From Peribacillus asahii (GTDB lineage: Bacteria > Bacillota > Bacilli > Bacillales > DSM-1321), in NCBI RefSeq assembly GCF_003570725.1, contig NZ_QWVS01000012.1:1-64000 (forward strand): 64,000 nt of DNA, written 5' to 3'. Below are positions 57,723 to 64,000 of this stretch, one piece after another. The first letter of the stretch is position 1, and each line of letters opens with the position of its first letter. The notes under the pieces are model-generated. The model did no database searches. It saw only the letters and a list, made by a program, of their open reading frames with translations, and was not told where the DNA came from. A program made the position numbers and the translations under genes.

Positions 57723-58499
57723 TTAAGGTGTAACCGTTTCTGTTTCTATTATTTTTTCGTACCATTTAATTTTGTCACGTAATTGAACAACCTCGCCGAC
57801 AAGAACCATCGCTGGGTTTTGAATATTCTCCTGTACGACTAAATCATGAATCGTTTCAAGGTTTCCAGTAACCGTTCTTTGTTTGTCTGTTGTTCCCCAT
57901 TCAATCACAGCAACAGGTGTTTGAGCGGATCTTCCATGATCAATTAATTGTTTACAAATATACGCTAAGTTGCCGACACCCATATAAAAGGCCACTGTAT
58001 CAATGCCTGTTGCAAGCGCTGGCCAATTCAGATGGTCTTGGCCTTTACTATCACGACCGTGCCCTGTGACAATTGCAAAGCTTGATGCATGCTCGCGATG
58101 TGTGACAGGAATCCCCGCATAGGCAGGAGCCGCAATGCCCGCTGTTATACCAGGGACAATTTCATATTCGATTCCATGCTCAGCCAATACTTCTGCCTCT
58201 TCGGCACCTCGCCCAAATACGCACGGATCTCCCCCTTTTAAACGGGTCACCGTTTTTCCTTCTAGTGCTTTATCCACTAAAAGGGTATGAATTTCATCTT
58301 GAATAAAGTGATGTCTCCCTGGTGATTTTCCGCAAAAGATTAGCTCAGCTCCCTCTTTTGCATATTCTAATAATTTCGGATTAACAAGCCTATCATAAGC
58401 AATTACATCCGAAGTTTGAATACATTCAAGTCCATAAACTGTAAGTAGTTTGGGATCACCTGGCCCTGCACCAACTAAATAGACTTTCCCTTGACTCAT
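57723..58499 (-). CDS. cobA: Uroporphyrinogen-III C-methyltransferase (SUMT)
   Basis: Methylates uroporphyrinogen III at C2 and C7 to precorrin-2, the branch point to cobalamin and siroheme. The 258 residues have GAGPGDPKLLTVYGLE, the SAM-site YDRLVNPKLL, RLKGGDPCVFGRGAEEAE and PGITAGIAAPAYAGIP. ATGA overlap with the upstream sirC-like gene. ATG follows GGAGGG. Confidence 0.95.
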   Translation of the reverse strand: MSQGKVYLVGAGPGDPKLLTVYGLECIQTSDVIAYDRLVNPKLLEYAKEGAELIFCGKSPGRHHFIQDEIHTLLVDKALEGKTVTRLKGGDPCVFGRGAEEAEVLAEHGIEYEIVPGITAGIAAPAYAGIPVTHREHASSFAIVTGHGRDSKGQDHLNWPALATGIDTVAFYMGVGNLAYICKQLIDHGRSAQTPVAVIEWGTTDKQRTVTGNLETIHDLVVQENIQNPAMVLVGEVVQLRDKIKWYEKIIETETVTP

Positions 58500-59137
58500 G
58501 GCGCAATCCCTCCTGTTAATAATTGTAGTAAGCGCGCTTCTCGTTCTTTATAATTGGCTTGCCTCGTCAACTCTAAAAATTGCGGTTCAAGCAAACCTTG
58601 TAACATTTGTCTTCTTATTGTACTATCCGCAACTTCTTCTATCACTCTTTTTCGCGATTGTTCAAGAAACAGCAGATATTCTTCGTATACTTCATCATAC
58701 TCTTTCGCAAGATCTTGTTTAATTTTCCGGGCCAATCCTGGACTCGCTCCAGAAGTAGAGACTGAAATCGTCAATGCCCCTCTTCGAAGCGAAGCTGGCA
58801 CGATAAAATTACTTAAATCAGGACGGTCCACAAGGTTTATTAATTGCTGACTGTTCGCAGACTCATACACTTGCACATTAATCGCCGATTGATTAGTAGC
58901 TGCAATAATTAAGAAGAAATCTTGCAAATCATCTGGTTCAAATCTCTTTTGCTTCCAGATGATTTTTTTTGCTAAAAAAACTTCCCTGATGCTTTCATGA
59001 AGTTCGGGACTGATAACCGTGACTTCGGCATCCGCTTCTAACAGCGTCAAAATCTTTCGAGCTGCGACTGCTCCACCACCAATCACAACTGCTTTTTTTC
59101 CTGAAAGATTCAACATGGCTGAATAGTAATTCACCAT
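58496..59137 (-). CDS. sirC: Precorrin-2 dehydrogenase (SirC/YlnF-like)
   Basis: NAD-dependent oxidation of precorrin-2 to sirohydrochlorin (cobalt- or iron-chelation precursor). The 213 residues have the Rossmann GGGAVAARKILTLLEADAEV, FIVPASLRRGALTISVSTSG and a helical CysG-like end. It is the dehydrogenase only; a separate chelatase (cbiX type) is expected beyond the window. Starts four bases after cbiA ends. Confidence 0.9.
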   Translation of the reverse strand: MVNYYSAMLNLSGKKAVVIGGGAVAARKILTLLEADAEVTVISPELHESIREVFLAKKIIWKQKRFEPDDLQDFFLIIAATNQSAINVQVYESANSQQLINLVDRPDLSNFIVPASLRRGALTISVSTSGASPGLARKIKQDLAKEYDEVYEEYLLFLEQSRKRVIEEVADSTIRRQMLQGLLEPQFLELTRQANYKEREARLLQLLTGGIAP

Positions 59138-59140
59138 GTT

Positions 59141-60520
59141 CTACTTCACTACCTTACGCTTATGATGGACACACGCCTGAATCCAACGCTCAACAATTTC
59201 TGGATTGGAAGCAAAGTGGAAGTGTGTATAGCCCGCGACAAGGTTTTCTTTTAAATATCCTTCTTGTTTCTTGCCAAAACGACCTTTTGTTTCATAGGCA
59301 TATGGCAAACCTTCCGTTCGTTCATACGTAGAGTAATGAAATTCATGACCTTTTGCTTGTTGATTCGGATCAATTAGGAAATTCCCTTCTGTTCCGAATA
59401 TTTCTCGATAGCCTAACGCCGCCAGCTTCTTCTGCATCGTAATTTTCCCTGGAATAAGTCCCACCATTGGATACTCCACACCTTCAGTACTTGCAATCGA
59501 TTCTGTTAAATACATAAAGCCGCCGCATTCAGCAAGCGTTGGGATACCGCTCTTAACAGCTTCTTGAATCGATGCTTTTGCACGTTCATGATGAACTAAC
59601 TTAGCTGCAAACTCTTCCGGGAAGCCTCCCCCAAGATACAAACCATCCGCTTCAGCAGGAACTTCCTCATTCTTTAATGGAGAAAAATACGTCAATTTTG
59701 CTCCGTAAGCTTCTAATAATTCAAGGTTTTCTTGATAATAAAAATTGAATGCTGCATCTTTAGCAACTGCAATACAAACCCCTTGATCTTCACGCTGCTC
59801 AAATAAACCTGTTGGCTCTTCCACAATTTCCGTCGTTTCCGCTAATTCATATAGACGGTCTACATCAATTGTTTCTGAAATAAGGTTTGCCAGCTTTTCA
59901 AAAAACGGATTTAACTCGCCTCGTTCAATGGCTGGAATTAACCCTAAATGACGACTAGGAATATCAATATCCTGCTCTCGCTTCATGTAGCCAAGTACAG
60001 GCACATTGCACTCTTGCTCAATGGCAGCCTTTACAATCTTATAATGCCCTACGCTGCCAACTTGATTGGCAATCACACCGACAATATTCGGACCAGTCGC
60101 TAACGTTTGAAAGCCTTTTACAATTGCCGCTGCACTCCGCGCCATACTAGCACAGTTTACAATAAGCAGGACTGGACTTTCCGTAATCATGCTAATCTCA
60201 GCCGTTGAGCCTGTATTCTCTAATGGACTTTTCCCATCATAGAAGCCCATTACTCCTTCAATAATAGAAATATCGGCTCCTTTACTTGCTCGTGCTACTA
60301 TTTCACGTACCGTATCATGTTTAAACATCCAACTATCCAAATTTCGTGAAATTCTGCCTGTAACCGCAGTATGATAAGAAGGATCAATATAATCCGGTCC
60401 GCATTTAAACCCTTGCACGGTATAGCCTTTTTGTTGCAAAGCAGCCATGATGCCGATTGTACATGTCGTTTTACCAACTCCACTGCCAGTCCCAGCAATG
60501 ACTAATCTTCTTGTACTCAT
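59141..60520 (-). CDS. cbiA: Cobyrinic acid a,c-diamide synthase
   Basis: Amidates the a and c side chains of cobyrinic acid using glutamine and ATP. The 459 residues have P-loop AGTGSGVGKTTCTIGIMAAL, KCGPDYIDPSYH, GVMGFYDG and the GATase Cys in TLAECGGFMYL. ATG 60520 follows GGAGGG. A 200-base repeat-bearing gap separates it from cbiG upstream, although all other genes of the operon nearly touch. Confidence 0.94.
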   Translation of the reverse strand: MSTRRLVIAGTGSGVGKTTCTIGIMAALQQKGYTVQGFKCGPDYIDPSYHTAVTGRISRNLDSWMFKHDTVREIVARASKGADISIIEGVMGFYDGKSPLENTGSTAEISMITESPVLLIVNCASMARSAAAIVKGFQTLATGPNIVGVIANQVGSVGHYKIVKAAIEQECNVPVLGYMKREQDIDIPSRHLGLIPAIERGELNPFFEKLANLISETIDVDRLYELAETTEIVEEPTGLFEQREDQGVCIAVAKDAAFNFYYQENLELLEAYGAKLTYFSPLKNEEVPAEADGLYLGGGFPEEFAAKLVHHERAKASIQEAVKSGIPTLAECGGFMYLTESIASTEGVEYPMVGLIPGKITMQKKLAALGYREIFGTEGNFLIDPNQQAKGHEFHYSTYERTEGLPYAYETKGRFGKKQEGYLKENLVAGYTHFHFASNPEIVERWIQACVHHKRKVVK

Positions 60521-60537
60521 ACAAAGGTCCCTCCATT

Positions 60538-60625
60538 TAAGAAAAGCGCAAGGTGTCCATAATCCGCAACAAACATAAGACACAAAACGCCTTGAAAGTT
60601 TATCATTTCTTAATTTTTAGACTTT
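60538..60625. repeat. Degenerate Bacillus-type intergenic repeat
   Basis: AAGAAAAGCGCAAGGTGTCC, then ACAAACATAAGACACAAAAC and GCCTTGAAAG resemble the widespread Bacillaceae element that reads AAGCGCC...CGACAAGCATAAGACG...TTGAAGG, as I remember it. No ORF. Confidence 0.35.
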
Positions 60626-60629
60626 ATTA

Positions 60630-60705
60630 CATAACTCTGTTGTAGCTGAAAGACGTGTGAGACCTTGGTCTCACACGAAATAAGTCAAAAATCTCCATCA
60701 ACAAT
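60630..60705 (-). repeat. Family 1 interspersed repeat with 24-base palindrome
   Basis: CGTGTGAGACC-TT-GGTCTCACACG (60654-60677) is a perfect palindrome. On the minus strand it is preceded by TTTTTGACTTATTT and followed by TCTTTCAGCTAC. Related copies lie at 9,129, 21,515 and 33,736. It lies inside the cbi operon between cbiG and cbiA. Confidence 0.6.
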
Positions 60706-60725
60706 ACGGATTAACATAGCCTTTT

Positions 60726-61850
60726 TTAAAAAGGAATAACCCCGACAGAAATCGTGACATTGCCGGACTTTTTCTTTACAAGCTCTAATTGCTCTGCTCC
60801 TGAATATAAGCGAACAGCTGGTTCACTCACTCCATAAGCACCTGTATATTTAAATACAGTATCAGACGGTGCTTCAATCGTCACTGTATTTAATTCAACT
60901 GGCGGATAATACACAAACTCCCAGCCATATTTCTCTACAACTTCCAATAAGCCCGCTTCATCTTTTTTCAAATCAATAGTACAAAGCGCCTTCACGCTTT
61001 TAATAGAAATATGAAGTTCTGCCAGCGTATCCACAATCACTTGCTCAATTTCTTCTGCTGATGTTCCACGATTGCACCCCATACCAATTACAACTGTTTT
61101 TGGTCGAAAGACAATCCCATTTTCTAAAATAACTTCTTCTTCTTTCGTTAACAAACGATGAGTCACGATTAACGCAGCTTTCGGTTTCGCTTCAATTGCC
61201 TCAGCAATAGAAGGGTAGCTAATAATAGATTCTGGAATAGGGGCATCATGCATCCACCAATTACGCTCACCTGATTCTTGGACAATCGCAACATGCTCTT
61301 CATTTACAACAGATGCGCTTACAGGCGTTAGTTTTTCAGCCGAATCCCATACCCATCCGAAGCGAGAGCCGAATAAATCAACAGGAATCGTTTTTTGCAC
61401 ATCAGAAGCAGTCGTAATAATTGCTCTTGCATCTAAAGTAGCAGCAACTTCTCGTGTTAGTTCATTAGCACCGCCAAGATGACCAGATAAAACACTAATA
61501 ACATTTTCTCCTCGATCATCAATGACCACAACAGCTGGATCTGTTTTTTTATCTTGTAAAATCGGGGCAATCATTCTGACAACAGCACCGAGGGAAATAA
61601 TCATAATAATGCCTTTATATTGTTTAAAAAGCGTAGGGAGCAGCATCCGTACACTGCCTGAAAACAACTGGATATGCTTCTGCTCCTCATCCCCCTTTTC
61701 AAATTTGCTCATATAATATAAATCTGAATTAGCAAACATCGTATGTAAACGACGAGATATTTCGACGCCGTGCTTCGTAATCGCTACAATCGCATAAGAA
61801 TTCTTTTGGACAACGGACGGTTGAATTCCTTCTTGCAATTCGATAATCAT
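60726..61850 (-). CDS. cbiG: Cobalt-precorrin-5A hydrolase CbiG
   Basis: Opens the delta-lactone of cobalt-precorrin-5A and releases acetaldehyde (anaerobic route). The 374 residues have a middle segment SLGAVVRMIAPILQDKKTDP and VISVLSGHLGGANELTREVA, and a C-terminal domain VIGMGCNRGTSAEEIEQVI. ATGA overlap with the cbiF stop. Confidence 0.93.
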   Translation of the reverse strand: MIIELQEGIQPSVVQKNSYAIVAITKHGVEISRRLHTMFANSDLYYMSKFEKGDEEQKHIQLFSGSVRMLLPTLFKQYKGIIMIISLGAVVRMIAPILQDKKTDPAVVVIDDRGENVISVLSGHLGGANELTREVAATLDARAIITTASDVQKTIPVDLFGSRFGWVWDSAEKLTPVSASVVNEEHVAIVQESGERNWWMHDAPIPESIISYPSIAEAIEAKPKAALIVTHRLLTKEEEVILENGIVFRPKTVVIGMGCNRGTSAEEIEQVIVDTLAELHISIKSVKALCTIDLKKDEAGLLEVVEKYGWEFVYYPPVELNTVTIEAPSDTVFKYTGAYGVSEPAVRLYSGAEQLELVKKKSGNVTISVGVIPF

Positions 61851-62626
61851 GATTTAATTCCTTTACGGAATCCATGTGTAAAGCTCGCATCGTATAGCTT
61901 TGAACGATATTCATCTTTCTCGTGAATATTTGGATCCAATGCCCATCCTGCTAAAATCATTGCATGTTTACGAATTCCATTTTTGCGCATATCTTCATCT
62001 AGATTCACTAATGTTGTACGAACAATTTTTTGGTCTGGCCATGAAGCACGTTGAATCACAGCAACTGGTGTTTCATCCTTCCAACCAGCTGATTGAAGTT
62101 CTTTAACGATTTTCTTTGTTAACGTAGCACTTAAGAAAAGTGCAATTGTGCAATGGTGACTTGCTAGATCTTTTAGCTTCTCAAACTCCGGAACCGGCGT
62201 ACGTCCTTCTGCTCTTGTCAAAATAAGTGTTTGTGTTAAATCAGGAATTGTCAATTCCGCACCAATTGCTGCAGCAGAAGCAAATACCGAGCTCACCCCT
62301 GGAATCACTTCATATCCGATTTCTTCTTTCTTCAAAAGTGCAATTTGTTCCATAATCGCTCCATACATAGCTGGATCGCCTGTATGAATACGAGCAACCA
62401 TTTTACCCGCATTTACACGGTCTACCATTACATCGACGATTTCTTCTAGGTGCATGCCAGCTGTTTTTAATACTTCTGCTTCTGGCTTTGCCTTGGCAAT
62501 TAATTCTTCATTTACTAACGAATCCGTATATAAAACAACATCTGCTGTTTGAAGAATGTTTAAGCCTTTTACTGTAATTAAATCTGGATCCCCCGGACCT
62601 GCTCCTACAATATAAATCTTCTTCAT
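61847..62626 (-). CDS. cbiF: Cobalt-precorrin-4 C11-methyltransferase
   Basis: SAM-dependent methylation at C11. The 259 residues have GAGPGDPDLITVKGLNILQT, YTDSLVNEELIAKAKPEAEV, ARIHTGDPAMYGAIMEQIA and PGVSSVFASAAAIGAELTIP, matching CbiF/CobM. Overlaps cbiL by one base (TAATG). Confidence 0.94.
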   Translation of the reverse strand: MKKIYIVGAGPGDPDLITVKGLNILQTADVVLYTDSLVNEELIAKAKPEAEVLKTAGMHLEEIVDVMVDRVNAGKMVARIHTGDPAMYGAIMEQIALLKKEEIGYEVIPGVSSVFASAAAIGAELTIPDLTQTLILTRAEGRTPVPEFEKLKDLASHHCTIALFLSATLTKKIVKELQSAGWKDETPVAVIQRASWPDQKIVRTTLVNLDEDMRKNGIRKHAMILAGWALDPNIHEKDEYRSKLYDASFTHGFRKGIKS

Positions 62627-63333
62627 TATTTTCTCACCACCATTAATGTTAAGTATTCAAGCTCAGCGCCTTCTAACTCGCTAACCTTCCAAATCACTTC
62701 TTCATCAGATGTTACCTTTGTTACAACAGAAGCTTTCTCTAAAAGGTCTAAATCTTTTAAAACTGTAATCATTAAATCTATTACTTTCGCCACTTTAATA
62801 AACACAACCGCGTCATGATCTTCAAGCGCTTTTTTCATCGCTTCATAATCATCACGAGCTGGAACAATTGCCACATGATCATCGCCATCAGCTAAAGCAA
62901 TTCCTAATCTTGAAGCAGAACCGTTAAAGGATGAAATGCCTGGTACGGTTTTAATGTCTACTTCAGGGTGCAATTCCTGCATTAATTTCATCATATGAAT
63001 AAACGTACTATATAAAAGCGGGTCGCCTTCCGTTACAAAAGCTACATCTTTCCCTTCCTGCAGCTTCTCCCAAACCTTCTCAACCGTTGCATTCCATTCA
63101 CGATCTAAGATTGCTTGGTCTTTCGTCATTGGGAAAACAAGGCCAAGCATTTCTTTTTCTTCAGGGCGAATATATACTTCAACAATTCGATGTGCATAGC
63201 TTTTGCTGCCTTTACGTTTCCGTGGGTAAGCAATAACTGGTGACTCTTGAATTACGCGAAATGCTTTAACTGTAATTAATTCTGGATCTCCTGGACCAAC
63301 GCCAAGACCATATAATGTGCCAAGATTACTCAT
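62626..63333 (-). CDS. cbiL: Cobalt-precorrin-2 C20-methyltransferase
   Basis: SAM-dependent methylation at C20. The 235 residues begin [20 protein letters not shown], with [14 protein letters not shown] and [20 protein letters not shown]. The last genes and spacing match CbiL of B. megaterium. It overlaps the upstream cbiET by eight bases. Confidence 0.94.
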   Translation of the reverse strand: MSNLGTLYGLGVGPGDPELITVKAFRVIQESPVIAYPRKRKGSKSYAHRIVEVYIRPEEKEMLGLVFPMTKDQAILDREWNATVEKVWEKLQEGKDVAFVTEGDPLLYSTFIHMMKLMQELHPEVDIKTVPGISSFNGSASRLGIALADGDDHVAIVPARDDYEAMKKALEDHDAVVFIKVAKVIDLMITVLKDLDLLEKASVVTKVTSDEEVIWKVSELEGAELEYLTLMVVRK

Positions 63334-64000
63334 TCGTTTCTTCCTTTCTTTGTGCCGTAATAATATAAATTGGATTCAGTGGAACAAAACGATTCATGCC
63401 TAGGATTGGCTTGCTCCGGGAAATTTGTGCATGCATAATGGATGTTTGAAAGCCTGCTTGTGCGAAAGCTTCATTCGCTCGATATAAATTCTCAATGGTC
63501 GCAGCATTAAGAACAATCCTTCCGCCTTCTTTCAAGCGCTGACAGCATGTTTGGATTAAGTCGACCATTTCGCCGCCCGTTCCCCCAATAAAAATCGCAT
63601 CCGGATCTGGAAAATTGTCAAGCCCTTGCGGTGCTTTTCCATGGATGGCTGTTAAATCGGTACGAAACTTGCGTTGATTCTGCAAACAATTTTCTAAATC
63701 CGGTTCATTTTTTTCAACAGCAAATACTTGCCCTTCTGGAGCTATTCTTGCTGCTTCAATCGCCATTGAACCAGTACATGTTCCAACATCCCAAACAACG
63801 CTATCCTTTTTGAGGTTTAACGCATATAAACTTAATACGCGAATTTCTTTTTTTGTAATGAGCCCTTTGTCCGGCTTCCGTTGTGAAAACTCTTCATCAT
63901 CAATACCTAGTGACCAGCTTGGACCATCCGCCGTTTTTTTCAAAATCACAACATTTAATGGCGAAAACTCTTGATTCACCATGTCTTGGAGTTCATACCA
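63326..64000 (-). CDS. cbiET: CbiET fusion (C5/C15-methyltransferase-decarboxylase), 5' end beyond window
   Basis: The reading frame stays open to the window edge: the six codons before the first ATG give WYELQD, and FSPLNVVIL is the typical end of a CbiE domain. After a linker follows the CbiT domain ([55 protein letters not shown]), a class I methyltransferase that methylates C15 and decarboxylates C12. The fusion is thus cut inside CbiE. The internal ATG at 63982 should not be taken as the start. Confidence 0.9.
   Translation of the reverse strand, partial: WYELQDMVNQEFSPLNVVILKKTADGPSWSLGIDDEEFSQRKPDKGLITKKEIRVLSLYALNLKKDSVVWDVGTCTGSMAIEAARIAPEGQVFAVEKNEPDLENCLQNQRKFRTDLTAIHGKAPQGLDNFPDPDAIFIGGTGGEMVDLIQTCCQRLKEGGRIVLNAATIENLYRANEAFAQAGFQTSIMHAQISRSKPILGMNRFVPLNPIYIITAQRKEETNE

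Overview
The window is low-GC Firmicute chromosome. Most genes follow the order of the ywj-ywi-ywh-ywg-ywf-ywd segment of Bacillus subtilis (glpX-murAB-tal-fba-spo0F-pyrG-rpoE ... uvsE-argS-speB ... pta-hemQ-gerQ-ung). Shine-Dalgarno sites are strong, ATG/TTG/GTG starts are mixed, and sporulation genes (spo0F, a sporulation-type PBP, an rsfA-like regulator, gerQ) are present. The cobalamin gene order on the right resembles the cbi operon of Bacillus (Priestia) megaterium. I therefore read it as a spore-forming Bacillaceae, possibly near Priestia; species cannot be fixed from the sequence alone.

Layout. 1-8,624: central carbon, wall and nucleotide genes on the minus strand, with a sigma-H promoter at spo0F and a CTP-type attenuator in front of pyrG. 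The first ~32 bases look like the 5' end of a group IIC intron sitting just behind the glpX terminator. 9,262-19,990: a B12-dependent fused isobutyryl-CoA mutase (icmF), a TetR regulator, two acyl-CoA dehydrogenases, hydroxybutyryl-CoA dehydrogenase, thiolase and a membrane Fe-S oxidoreductase (fadF), with FadR-like palindromes at both promoters. 20,280-28,471: cardiolipin synthase, uvsE, argS, speB, a decayed speE remnant, and a bifunctional PBP. 28,635-42,853: conserved Bacillus housekeeping genes, lipL, pta, hemQ, gerQ, ung, a ThiD/PdxK-type kinase, bshB2 and a MarR regulator, with several small genes. 43,103-46,282: an MFS pump with a palindromic operator, a double P-loop ATPase, and a YbaK protein.

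46,313-64,000: a near-continuous cobalamin locus on the minus strand. The distal biosynthetic operon runs cbiET-cbiL-cbiF-cbiG-cbiA-sirC-cobA-cbiY-btuR-cbiP. It is followed by a cobalamin riboswitch and then btuF-btuC-btuD/cbiZ-cbiB-cobD-cobU-cobS-cobC-(cobU-like)-pduO, covering import, remodelling, nucleotide-loop assembly and adenosylation. The early cbi genes should lie beyond the right edge. The adenosylcobalamin made here is the cofactor of IcmF in the left half, so the window links cofactor supply to branched/short-chain acyl-CoA metabolism.

Most genes are ordinary. The less ordinary items are the intron boundary, the internally deleted speE, two families of degenerate interspersed repeats, a 21-bp tandem repeat, a CobU paralogue with a broken P-loop, a GerQ without N-terminal lysines, and a two-gene cassette of unknown small membrane proteins. 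I saw no phage, CRISPR array, rRNA or tRNA, and no clear candidate for a wholly new multi-gene system.
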